Below, piece by piece: positions 10,876 to 22,231 of a DNA stretch of 64,000 nucleotides. The DNA is from Bimuria novae-zelandiae CBS 107.79 (Eukaryota > Ascomycota > Dothideomycetes > Pleosporales > Didymosphaeriaceae): assembly GCA_010015655.1 (NCBI GenBank), contig ML976663.1, positions 215,617 through 279,616 on the forward strand, written 5' to 3'. Numbering within the stretch: the stretch's first letter is position 1; every line of letters starts with the position of its first letter. Below the pieces are notes generated by a model that was not told the origin of the DNA, did no database searches, and saw only the letters and a program-made list of their open reading frames with translations. The position numbers and the translations under genes were made by a program.

Positions 10876-12576
10876 ATGTCTGCCAATCAATTCGCTGCGT
10901 GGATCGTCGTCCTTTTGACACCACTCATAACATATTGTCTTTCCCATGTAATCTTCAAGATCAAAGTGCGATCAGGCGCCGGTGAACCTCCAATTGTGCC
11001 ACACCTATTTCCTTTCCTCTCACATACTCGAATCTTTGCCCTTGGAGACAATTTATTAGCTTCGACGTTCCTGTACGTATATTACCCTTCGCGCGTCCTG
11101 TCTTGGGACGAATGAAATTGACGGTTGGGATCACAGGAAGCAATGTAGACCCGGTACGCCCGTACGATTCCGCGGAATTGGTTTCGATTTTGTCCTGGTC
11201 AGCGGGGCACACTTGATCCGAAAAGCGATGCTGTCATCCGGACACCTCGACTTCAACCAAACGAGTGCCACGTTCTTCAGGCGTTTGTTCAACGCGCCGA
11301 AGAGAATCTGCGACGCGACTCTAGCTGACGACTCAGGAGTCGGGGCAAAACCGTATCCTGGTAGCTCTGTCCACCCTGGTCGTCGTTTGATTCGGAATCA
11401 GGTTCTTTTCTTCAATGATGCGTTCTCAAAGCCAAGTATGGACGAGTTGATTCCCCGATTCCTTCGCAACCTGGAACAGAGGTGTACTGAAGTAGACGTG
11501 GATGAGGATTGGGTACGAATACCTGACCTGTACGCCTTCTTGAGCGAGTTTGTGCTCCGGTGCGGCATCCGTTCCTTCAATGGGAATAGCATGCTCGAAT
11601 TGAATCCGGGGCTGGAGAAGGATTTCACCGACTTCAACAATAGCGTTGCATTTCTAGCTACTGATTTACCACGATGGATGAAACCAAGTGCTTTCGAAAG
11701 CCGTGCTAAGTGTTTAGCTGCTGTGAAGCGCTGGAGACGAGAAGCTGAGCGGCGGAGTGAGAAAGCACCTGAGCAGGACACCGAATGGGATTCCGCTTGG
11801 GGATTAGGCGCAATTAGGAGGAGAAACAAGTTATTTGAAGCGACTGAGGGCCTTTTTCGATGAGGATGCCAAGGCAACTAGTGACTTTGCCACAATGTGG
11901 GCGTAAGTCATCAATTATTCCCTACAGGCTCGCCCTTGTACCGGAAGACCAATCGCTGACGCACTATAGTTTCAACTGGAACGTCATACCCGCAGCTTTC
12001 TGGTGGCTCTTCGAAGTACTTCGCGACGAAGACCTCTCCTACCGAGCGCGAGCGGAGCTTGAGGCTACCCACACGCTAAACAGCCCGTTCGACCCAACGC
12101 GGATCCTTGACAGCCCGCTTCTGCAATCGACATACGCCGAGACGCTCCGTCTACATTCGGCTTCTCTTATCACGCGAACCGTCAAGAAAACCCACGCTCT
12201 CGATTCTTGGATCCTCAAGCTGAATCATACAGTCTTAGTGTCCAGCCACGTCGAGCACTGCAGTCCCTACTGGAACACGGTGGACTCTTCCGGAGGCAAC
12301 CACCCACCGGAAGAATTCTGGGCTGAACGCTTCCTCGTGCAAGATGGTGACACGACGCAAAGCTTCTCGCTGGACGGCATGGGCGAACACATATGTCCCG
12401 GGCGCCATTTTGCGAAGCACGAAATGTTCCTCACACTTGGTGTGTTCATGACCCGGTTTGACATCGAGCTCTTGACTCCTAGAGACTGGAGGCCGGACAA
12501 CGATTTGAGTAGGTATGGGTTTGGCACGTTGCACCCGAAGTAAAAAGTAGAAGCGCGGATTAGGAAAAGGTCGTGA
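10876..12576 (+). pseudogene. Cytochrome P450 monooxygenase, apparently decaying
   Basis: Heme-thiolate monooxygenase, probably ER-anchored by its N-terminal helix (AAWIVVLLTPLITYCL). Model: exon 10876-11072, intron 11073-11136, exon 11137-11902, intron 11903-11969, then an exon to 12543. The I-helix region is FNWNVIPAAFWWL, the K-helix ExxR is ETLR, and PEEFWAERF and the heme loop GEHICPGRHFAKHE are present. It resembles the fungal CYP7/CYP8-like group. Three defects are visible: a frame change at the T5 run 11853-11857 (one T too many), Asp instead of the usual Phe seven residues before the heme Cys, and a TAA at 12541 after HPK, beyond which a readable tail (KVEARIRKR) continues to 12576. 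Probably a pseudogene, though the T-run could be a sequencing slip. The substrate cannot be inferred. Confidence 0.8.
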
Positions 12577-13051
12577 ACTTGTCCCGCGGTCGGGATTGGG
12601 GAGCCGATTCGAATACTTCCTACTTTCTTTTCTTGAGCTTGGGCTTGAGCGGTCTTCTTTAAAAGCCCGTAGCCTCACCTATTCTTGGATACCAAAACGC
12701 ACAGCCATCAACGATGCATATGAGGATGCAGAAGTAAATCTGGATTGGAGAATCCCACCAATGATTACTCGTGGCCTCGCAAGACACGAAAAGCAGCCAA
12801 AATACGCCACCTCGGTTGTGCAGCCGTAGTCTAACCAATGAAGCCCGACTCAAACTATTTTCTTTCCTTATCTGAAAGTGGAGGCTGTGCTTGAATAGGA
12901 AGCCAAGAGCAAGTGGGGGCCAGGCTGAACTTTAAGTATTGCACATGAGTTTTTAAAGGGGAAAAATGCCCAGGTCGCATAGGGCGAATGATACATTCTT
13001 TCTCCCGAATCTAGCTTGGGCTTTAATAAACATTTCCAATCAGAATTCGTG
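12577..13051. other. Intergenic region
   Basis: About 475 bp between the P450 and the next plus-strand gene. No conserved frame or repeat seen; presumably contains the promoter of the downstream gene. Confidence 0.5.
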
Positions 13052-14063
13052 ATGGCTACAATCACCACAACATACTTGCCACTCACAACAACTTTTACGG
13101 CTCCAGCTGACTGCTGGCAAACGCCATGGGTCGTGTATCCCGAGACGAACGACCTCTCTGGCACACAATGGTTTCGAAATCTCGGCGCCGTCACCGCAAG
13201 CTGCTTTCCTCCAGCGTTTCCCTTCTCTGAAACATCAGTTGTGTACTCTCCAGGTATCTGCCCGGTAGGATGGACGAGCGCCTGCCAGAGTACAGCTACG
13301 TTTAAGAGCTCGACGGTGGAAGTTGTGAACTGCTGTCCCCGGTGAGCAAACTTCCATATCATACTCACTGAAAACGCCCCAATACTACTGGCGAACTCCA
13401 AGACGCAATCTAGGTCAATGCAATGCGTAGATCCGACCAGTTCACACGATTGGGAGCACAACTTCGGGTGCGTATCGAGCTACTCAGTCGACACGGGTGC
13501 ATGGGCTCTGAACACGATCTGGCCATACGTTAACAATATGTACCAACTCTAGGTTATGATTGTGACTGCCGAGTTGAGCCCCCAGAACACTCACCAAAAA
13601 ACCCTTCGCCATGCCTAACATTTCTATATAGACTTCGACTTCTTCCTCGATCTCGCAGAGCTCTCCCACCCCCACGCCTACACCAACGCCTTCAGCCTCT
13701 GCAACCAGCACCAGCAGCACTACAAACACATCAGCATCACCCACCGCCACCGCCGACCCTGATCCCAATACCTTATCCACCGGCGCGATAGCAGGCATCG
13801 CAATCGGCGCAGTCGTAGGCACTGCCGCTATCGCGCTACTCGCATATCTCGCTTGGGTGATGAAGAGGAGAAATAAGGCACAACCATCACCCTACGCGTA
13901 TGAATCAGCTCCAGAATACGTGTACGCGCCAGCGAACCCGGGGTACCCGCCTACTTCGGAACTACCACATTCGCCGGCGAAAACGGTCTATGGGGATCGG
14001 GGCCAGTACGCACGGGCGCCGGCGGAGCTTCATGGGAGTGGGTATGCGAGTGAGATGAGATGA
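13052..14063 (+). CDS. Single-pass cell-surface protein with Cys-rich ectodomain and Ser/Thr stalk
   Basis: Exon 1 starts at ATG 13052 (MATITTTYLPLTTTFTAPAD) and encodes a Cys-containing domain with YSPGICPVGW, a motif frequent in secreted or membrane fungal proteins. Intron 13342-13413, then a short second exon from 13414 (QCVDPTSSHDW). The last exon starts after the acceptor at 13630-13631 and encodes a Ser/Thr/Pro stalk, a helix (GAIAGIAIGAVVGTAAIALL), a basic KRRNK stop-transfer and a 65-residue Pro/Tyr-rich cytoplasmic tail ending at TGA 14061. The second donor is not certain (GTATCG near 13471 fits the phase). No clear N-terminal signal peptide is seen. The architecture recalls WSC/mucin-like wall sensors without a WSC domain; function unknown. 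Confidence 0.65.
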
Positions 14064-14346
14064 ATGTAATTCTATAGGTACCTAGGTAGAATATGCATAT
14101 ATTCGTTCTCCTAGAAGTGTTGTGCATTGAGAGCTTGTCCCCGATGACCGACTCCTATACGACTGTAGTAAAGCTCAGCAGACGGCGGACGTAAAGGTTT
14201 CAAGAGGTGGGCGTAAATTTTCGGATAGAAGCTTGCTGCACCGCAAAGGCAGAACTGTTTTCTACCCTCGACATAATCACCAACCTTTATAACAGGCGTT
14301 TTGATGGAAAACGGTCTCGCGGTATCCCTCCCTCTTCCCTTCATTC

Positions 14347-16654
14347 CTACTTCTGCTCCGCCTCCTTTGCCCGCTTCTCCAGCAGCGCCACCCGCTCATC
14401 GATCTTCTTAAATGAGTACGACTCCCAGAACGACGGATACAAAAACGGCCTCAGGTCAAACCGATTATCATCCGGACTATACGCCTCCGCATGATACGCC
14501 GGCGTCATCGTCGTCATCTTATGCCGATTAATAGCATAAAAGTGATGGAACCGCTTCACCTTATCCGCTACCTCCCTTGGACTCGCCCTATCCTTCCAGT
14601 CGTGCACCAGCCTGCAGAACATGGTATACGGACCGGCCTTCTTCTCCTTGCGCAGACGGCCAAAGTCGGACAGCTCGGCGTACGTCATGCCCATGTCTGC
14701 TTCGTCGGACTGGACGTAGTCTGCGGTGATGGGCTCGAGCTCGGCGGTGGGGGTCGCGTCGACGAACTCGTCGAGGATGGGGAGGGAGAAGGATTGAGCG
14801 GCCCAGCACACGAAGCGCTTGAGGTCCGTCTTGGAAATGGAGCCGATGGGGTTGATGTCGGCGGAGGAGCAGTCGTATTTGGTGAGGTAGCCGCGCAGAC
14901 ACTCGTCGACGTTGCCGCTGCCGAGGACGAGGAGGCCGCCGCCGCCGGTGCGGTTGCGGACGGTGGGGAGTAGCTGGGCGAGCATGTAGGCTGTGACCAT
15001 GCGCTGGCGCGCTTGGATGTTTTGCAGAGCGAGATTCTCGGTTTGGGTGCCGCCGTGGACTTTGAACTTGGGGTCGAAGCCGGTGGCCTGGCTGAAGATT
15101 TGGCGTTGCGCGTCGAATGCTGGGTCGATGTTGAGGTCGGTGTGGTATGCGCCGATGTCTTTCGCGAGGCGCTCAGCGCGGGAGCGAGTCTCCTGGGAGG
15201 ACTGGCTGGCCATGCCCATGTAGGCGGTATGGAGGATCGAGTTGCAGAGATCTTGCGCAGAGCTGGGGAGCCAATCGGAGTCCTGGTGGTAGGGACCACA
15301 GATGCGTTTGACGTCGGCTATGACTTGCTTGTTCTCATCCTTGATCGCAGCGAAGACTAACCGGCACATGGAGAAGACCAGAGTAGCAGTCGAGCAGCTA
15401 TCGATGCCACCGGAAAGGGGAATGAAGAATCCTGCGGATTTGGAGCGACGGAGGTAGTCCCAGAGCCAACAAGCCGGACCAAGAGCGATCTCTTCTTCTG
15501 GCGTGTGGACACGTAGCGGGCGGGACTTGTTAGGGTATATATCCAGATCAAGATCAGTCTCTCCCTGACCAAGAGAAAAGTCGACTTCTATGCGGGTATA
15601 TTCCGGTGCAGACTGACTCTGTGCGCCCCTTGACGGGCTGGTGCGGTAGGAATTAACTTCCTCAATGTCCACGATAGCAGTCACAACCTCAACATCCGTC
15701 AAACTGAACTGACTTCCTTGATTGACAATCTCGCCGTTAACAATGACCATAGCGCAGCCGTCATAGTAGAGGCGGTCGCCGTCACATCCCTTTTGGTTAC
15801 TGTATAAGTAGACTCCGCCGTTCTTGCGCGTCGCTTCCAGGATCAACGCTATGCGGGTTTCGAGCTTGCGCAGCTCATGATGCGACCCAGAGGAATTAGA
15901 TATGATGTCAACTCCGTTGAGGCCCATGTTGATGTGTGGGCTCTCGGGAACAAATAGCTCTTCGCAACTCTCTACGCCAATGCACGCATCGTGTGTGCTC
16001 AGCACAGCGTCACCAATCGGCACCTTTCTAGCCCCTTGGATCGTCGCGATTGCATCTGGCAGAACAAAATCTTCAGTCTTGAGCGGCTTCCTCCATGGAA
16101 TGAAATAGCGCATCTCGCGGTAGTTGCCGTCGTTTGCGAGGTGCATCTTTGGTCGAATCATCAGGATCTTAGAGTTGAGTATGACGACACGGCAGTTATA
16201 CCGGTTACCGCGGTGAAATACAGGCATTCCCAGGTCGATGATAATGTCGCGAAGAGATTCATCTTCTAGGATTTGCTGAAGCATGGCCATGGAATTCTCG
16301 TACACCTCGCCTTCGAGGAAGTGGTCGAGGCAGCCCTGACATGGTTAGCAATGACGATCAGAGCGGTGTGCTGCCCAGAATTCAATCCAAAGGCCGACTT
16401 GGCCGAGAGCGGCGCCAGACGGGCGATGAAATTCGCTGAGTCTGCGTTTGTAAAGCGCATCTTGGTGCATCTCTTGACGTAACAGCGAGCCTGCTACTTA
16501 CATATCCACTGATTTCCAGCTCGGGGCCAACACGAAGCTTCGCTCCTTTGCTCTTAGCAAGCCGGATAGACTCCACGATTCTGTCTTTGTTTCCCGTGAA
16601 GTCAAGAGCCCATTGGTTAAGAGCGCATGTGGCGACATGCATCAACCGCCCCAT
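14347..16654 (-). CDS. QNS1: Glutamine-dependent NAD+ synthetase
   Basis: Last step of NAD+ synthesis: amidates nicotinic acid adenine dinucleotide using ammonia freed from glutamine. Exon 1 16654-16502, intron 16501-16336 (GTAAGT...CAG), exon 2 16335-14347; 713 residues, close to the 714 of yeast Qns1. The N-terminal nitrilase-type glutaminase starts [19 protein letters not shown]; Glu45 sits in PELEISGY, the catalytic Lys in [14 protein letters not shown] and the nucleophile Cys in [15 protein letters not shown]. The C-terminal synthetase has the ATP-binding P-loop [12 protein letters not shown] and [20 protein letters not shown]. It is divergent from the histidine kinase, with 860 bp between starts. 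All key residues are intact. GC-rich long frames on the opposite strand are shadows. Confidence 0.97.
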
Positions 16655-17514
16655 GGCGAGAGATGTAGATCGACTATAATGTTGTGTATAGCAATAGGTT
16701 GCGAGGTCGTGAGCTTATGGATGAAAGCTCTGGGCCTGATGTTGGGTGAGTCACGGCGGGCGAACCTAGGTTATTCGGACCAACGCAAACAAAGGACAGC
16801 GCACACAAGAGCCTTGGATACAACAAAATCCCACTCGGTGGTAGCCGATGCTCACAGTGCGGGTAGCCGGAGCCATGTTTCTTTTCAGTCACCCGCAGTT
16901 CAAGCCACACATGCCACGTGCCGCACAGCCACCCTAGGTCCCCCTCCAAAAATATTACCGATAAGATAAGATAAGAATGGTCGATCGATCTGGGTGCCAA
17001 CGAAGGCCGCATGTCCATCGCGAGCCACGAGCCAGATATACAAGCCCCTGAGACTGCGACAACGACGTAATCGTGGCGTTTACTGTGCCGTTTTGCGCAT
17101 TGGTGTGCACCGCGATCACTATAGCCTGTGCCTTACACTGAAACTGTTTGCAAATGACAAGCACCTCCGCGGCTTGCAGTCTTGGACCCTGAGACTTAGT
17201 GTGGGCAACAACGGGCGGCGCAAATGGGAGCGGGCCGAAAATCTGCCCACATCTGCAACCGCGAAACCGTAGACTTTTACTTGTGCGAGCAGTCGCGCTG
17301 TCGTGGACGCTCAGTTGCAGCCTCCCCACTGCGCTTTCCTCCTCCTGCCTGAGATCATCGTGCCGCTAGAGCAGTCGGCCGCCCCTTCTCGCATCTAGAA
17401 CCGTGTGTCTGCCCGCTCATCCTTTCGAGACCGCTGGGCGCTACCCTCTAGTTCGCCGTAGCATGCCCATTCACCTTGTCGCCTCCGACGTCCAGCGCGC
17501 TGCCTTAAGTCGCC
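16655..17514. promoter_or_regulatory. Divergent intergenic region between QNS1 and the histidine kinase
   Basis: 860 bp between two starts facing outward, so it must hold both promoters. A GATA-rich stretch (GATAAGATAAGA near 16959-16975) is visible and could bind GATA factors, and CACGTG-like cores are near 16915. These are sequence matches only. Confidence 0.5.
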
Positions 17515-20500
17515 ATGGCCGTCGAGCGCGCCTCCGCGACTCCACGTCCGCAGCAGCGCAAACCTCGCGACGAGATGGAGGAGGCTGACCGGACCAAAGA
17601 ACGCGAATTCTACAGGTAAGCTGATCTCTGCATTGCTCTCACGCGAATGCCAGACTCTTGCCGTCGTCGTGTATGGCGACCACTGAGCACCTGCCAGATA
17701 TTATCACCATTCTCAGCGTCCCAAGGAAGACGACGCTCGCAAGCATCTCCCTGTCCTTGCACCTCTCCGAACACCAAGCCCTCAGCCGCCCCACCACCAT
17801 CTCAAGCCCTCGGACGACAAGGCATTGGCCGCTTTTGCTCAACTTGGTGCCTTCCGCCTGAATGCTCGACGATGCTTGATATCTTTCTTCGACCGCCGAA
17901 ACTGCTTCATCCTCGCAGAAGCCACGCGAACGGTTTCGTTGACCACGGGCCAGCCTGAATTTGAGCAAGACGTCCTACAATGGGGCACATCCGTATTCCC
18001 CAAGGCCGAGCGCATCTGCTATACGACGGTGAGATTGCCTTGGGTGCGTTTTGAGGAGTCCGTGAATGGTTATTTCCAGTACCCTTCTTTAGTCATCAAC
18101 GATTTGGCCCAGGATGAACGTTTCAAAAACTATCCCTGCGTAGCCGGTCCACCGTACTCAAGATTCTATGCAGGTGTTCCAATCCGCAGTCCTAGCGGTC
18201 ACAGCATTGGAACCTACTGCGTACTAGACGACAAGCCGCGAGACGGCCTTTCCGCCAGTGAGCTGAGCTTTCTCAAAGATCTGGCTGGCACCATTATGCG
18301 CCATCTCGAGATGTCGCGGGCAACCGAGGATCACAAGAGAGGCGGAGTCATGGTTAAGAGCTTGGGATCTTTTGCCGACGGCAAGTCATCTCTCGATGAC
18401 TGGTGGGAGGAGCCGGCTGGGGCGCCCTCAAGTGCCTCGCCTTCTGATGCTCCACGACAACGCCGTCCGACCGTAAGCGTTGTGTCGCCAACTACGCTCA
18501 CCAAGCCTCTTCTGTTAGGTAGGAACAATAGCGCTGAGTCTAGCGTACCCAGTGTAAATAGTGCAAACTTGACGTCTGCATCCAGCGCCGCTCCCGGCAG
18601 CACCGCTATTACACCTGCTTCGGAAATACCGGATCCTGTAAAGGCAGAGGTTGCCTATAAGACGGCATCGTCGTCCAGTGAAGGCAAACTGGACGCAGTC
18701 GCTCCTGAAACCCAGGCTATATTCGAGAGAGCAGCGCAAATGATCGTTGAGGCCGTCGAGGCTGAAGGTGCCGTGTTCTTTGATGCTAAAGTCAGTACCT
18801 TCGGAGGACTGGTTGATGATGATTTTGCTTCCGAACAGGCATCCGAACAAGACAAACCATGCGTAGTGCTTGGTGCGGCGCGTTCGAAAAGCTTCCAAGA
18901 TTCTCCTTCTCCTTCCAACCAGCTCTACATGTCCGAGAGTGTTCTCAAACACTTGCTGCGCAGCTACACGCACGGACAAATTTTCAACTTTGACGATGAT
19001 TCTACCGCTGCAGCGCAATTGGAGCTGATTTCCGATGAAGAGACCGACTCAACCATAGTCCGGAGGTCTGACTCAACGAGAAGCGCGGACGACGAGCAGG
19101 TCCTCAGAGAAGTGTTTCCACGAGCTCGAAGTTTGATGATCTACCCTCTTTGGGACGCCCATCGTGATCGTTGGTTCTCAAGTCTTATTATATGGAGTTC
19201 AGATCCTATGCGCGTCTTCACAAACGAGCAAGAGCTAAGTTACCTTTCTGCATTTAGCAATAGCGTAATGGCAGAAGTTGCCCGGCTTGATACCAGGCTT
19301 GCAGACTCTGCGAAGGCAGACTTCATCTCTTCCATCAGCCACGAATTGCGCTCACCTCTCCATGGAATTCTTGGTATGACGGATCTGTTGAAGGACACTG
19401 GAATAGATAGCCAGCAACAGTCTCATATCCAGACCATCGAAAACTGTGGGAAGACTTTGCTGGAGACAATCAACCATGTAAGAGCGCATGGCAGTATCAC
19501 GAAGAACGATGAGCTAATGTTGATCCAGGTGTTGGACTATGCGAAGATCAACAACTTGACTCGAGGAGCATCAAAAAAGCGTACTAATCGGCGAACGAAG
19601 AGCATTAAGCATGTGATAACACCCACCCAAGGACACACAAACGATATCATGACTCTGGTTTCCGATCTTGACATCAGTATACTAGTCGAGGAAGTGCTTG
19701 AGACCGTGTTTGCGGGCTTCAATTTCAGTAAGAACAATCTTGAGAGCCTCGATCAACGGCCGAAGAAATTCGAACCACCGCCCGTGTCTGTGATCGTCGA
19801 CATAAACAAGTGGGACAATTACGTCTTCCGTACCCAACCTGGCGCTTGGCGACGCGTTCTCATGAATTTGTTTGGTAACGCATTGAAATATACACCAACT
19901 GGATTTATCAAGGTCAAACTTCAAGCCGTGGCAAGCGCGAACAAAGATGACGACTGTGTAGAACTCAGACTGACGGTCACCGACTCTGGGATCGGCATGT
20001 CTGAGGACTACATAAATAATAGGCTTTTCCATTCTTTTGCCCAGGAAAACCCTCTCAGTCAAGGGACCGGGCTAGGCCTCAGCATCGTCAAACAACTAGT
20101 GGAGTTGTTAGGCGGAGATGTTGAGGTGCGAAGCGAGAAAAGTCGAGGAACAAAGTTTACGGTCAGTTGCCCGCTGAGACCAGGAACATTGTCACCGAGG
20201 ACGTCAGCCATGAAGACTGAGCTGGAGGTCGCCAACGTATACAAACGTACCCAAGGCAAGGTTATACGCTTTGTGGGCTTTGATAACGAGGATGAGTATT
20301 TCCCCGTGAAGAGTTTGAAAAACAAGAACGCTTCCGTAATCGCTAGCAAGGCGCTTGAAAGCCTCTGTAAAGACTGGTTTGGTATGAAAGTGTGGAACTC
20401 GGAGTCTGCTGACGCGCCTGCGCCTGACTTGATCATTGCAACAGAGGCCGGAGCACGAGACCTGAGAGAACAGTTCATCAAGAGCCAAGAGGGCGTACCT

Positions 20501-21400
20501 CTTGCTCCTGTTGTGGTGCTTTGCCGTGCGGCCGCTCTCGCTCAATCAACGACCGCCATCACTGTACCCGGACTGATTTTCGAATGTATTGCTCAGCCTT
20601 GCGGTCCACACAAGCTTGCCAGGGCTTTGGCCTCGTGTCTTGACCGACAGGCGAACCGTCTGATGGCTCAAACAACCGATAGTGACCATACGTCCTTGTC
20701 GAGGCTGCCGCAGCTCAATTTGAAAGAAAACTCGCCACCGGCAAGCCCGGCGGAACTGTTGACCTCCTCCATTCTCAGCGTACCTCGCCCTCTCGCCAAG
20801 TCAGCGATTAGCGCTCCTGAGATCCCGTCCGTCAACCACGGTCCACTCAACAGCACATCCGCTCCTACCAAAGCCCTCAACTGCCTCGCAGTCGACGACA
20901 ACCCGATCAACCTGCGCCTACTGCGAACCTTCGTGGAGAAGCTCGGCCACCGCCACGTCCTCGCAAAGAACGGCCTGGAGGCCCTGGAATCGTACAAAAC
21001 CGCTTGCGAAGATTCCTCAGGCGTAGCATCCCGGATCGACGTCATCCTCATGGATATCAATATGCCGGAGATGGACGGCATGGAAGCCACGCGCCAGATC
21101 CGCGCGCACGAACGGGACAACGGTCTCTCGCCCGTCACCATCATCGCTCTAACGGGCGTGGCGAGCTCAGAGGCCCAGCAGGAGGCGCACGCGAGCGGTG
21201 TTAATCTCTTCTTGATCAAGCCGGTACGCCTGGCTGATCTGGAAGTCGTGCTGAAGGGTGTCGTGACGAGCGAGGAAGCGGCGCGCAAGGAGAAGAGCGA
21301 GCAGCGCGAGACGGAGACTCACTTGGAGGGCGCGGAAGCGACCCCCCAGGACGAGAAAAAGAGTGCAGACGCTCATAAGAAGAGTAAGAGCTCGGTTTGA
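17515..21400 (+). CDS. GAF-domain hybrid histidine kinase
   Basis: Two-component sensor without membrane helices. Model: exon 17515-17615 (MAVERASATPRPQQ), intron 17616-17697, exon 17698-19477, intron 19478-19528, exon 19529-21400; 1250 residues. Order: low-complexity N-terminus; GAF-like domain (about 95-260; LISFFDRRNCFILAEAT, GTYCVLDDKPRD); a second GAF-like stretch interrupted by a Ser-rich linker; HisKA with the phospho-acceptor His at about 582 (FISSISHELRSPLHGILG); HATPase with N-box NLFGNALKYTP, G1 DSGIGMS and G2 GTGLGLSIV; and a C-terminal receiver with Asp about 1136 (VILMDINMPEMDG) and FLIKPV. It should autophosphorylate and relay through an HPt protein to a response regulator. The 51-nt intron is in frame and stop-free; I remove it because joining gives INHVLDYAKINN, the family consensus. 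The exact HHK class is not assigned. Confidence 0.94.
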
Positions 21401-22231
21401 AAACGGTGTGCTCTGTCCCGAAAGGGGATTTGTGCAGATCAGACAGAATGAAAAGATCGGGCAAGGGGCGTTTGTGGATGACTGGTTTCTGGTTGGGTTG
21501 GTTTGTTTTGGCTGCGAAGGCGTTTATACCCACTATGACCACGCCTTGTGTTTGCTCGACTGGTAGCATTTGCGTGCATAGCGCGGCGTTCTTGTTCAGG
21601 TATGGCTGTATTGGTAGCTCTGCATCCTGTGCTGCGAGCTCTGTACCACACCACCTCACATCTCGCAGGTCACAAAAATAGAATGATCAGATATTACGTC
21701 CTGCGAAATGAAGTCAAATACCGGCAAAACGCTCAGCGCATGTGCTGATGGGTTGAACCCACACGCTCTAGCTCTCACCCCGCCGTGGACTGAAATCCAC
21801 ATAGCACATCAACACTGTCGCCAATTCGAGCACATCAAGTACAGTATCAAATTCTAAATTATCATGTTATCTTCCATTTCTCACTCATTTCTCACTCTTA
21901 CATTGAACCTACAACTTTTGCTTGCCGCCCCGAACCATCTACCCATACGCCCCCAAGCTGTGATTGGAGATAGAAATCGCATCGAACGCCGAGTCCCTTG
22001 ATGCAACGACGCGACAAGAAACACCCTCCTTTAGTCCATCCTCCCAACAGATGGCGTAGACGAGCGAGGGGTATCCCGATATAATACAGTACAAGCGTGT
22101 AAAAAATGTACAACATGAGAAGGGAAGAAAGTGATCATACAACGGCAGCCTGTGACAAGAGGCGCCGAGAAAATGGCGGCAAGATGCTTTGGAAAATCGT
22201 GGCGGAACGTGGTGGTGATGACGGGAGGCGT
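21401..22231. other. Convergent 3' intergenic region
   Basis: About 830 bp between the 3' ends of the histidine kinase and the helicase. Only terminators/3' UTRs are expected; no additional gene is supported. Confidence 0.5.

Noticed and set aside
14491..15360. Long open frames opposite QNS1 (for example 14491-14973, 15013-15360 plus, and other minus frames up to 204 codons)
   Set aside because: They are shadows produced by GC-rich third positions of QNS1, whose catalytic motifs are intact in its own frame.
21721..21790. Possible tRNA-like GGGTTGAACCC sequence
   Set aside because: No cloverleaf could be drawn and the T-loop consensus is not met.
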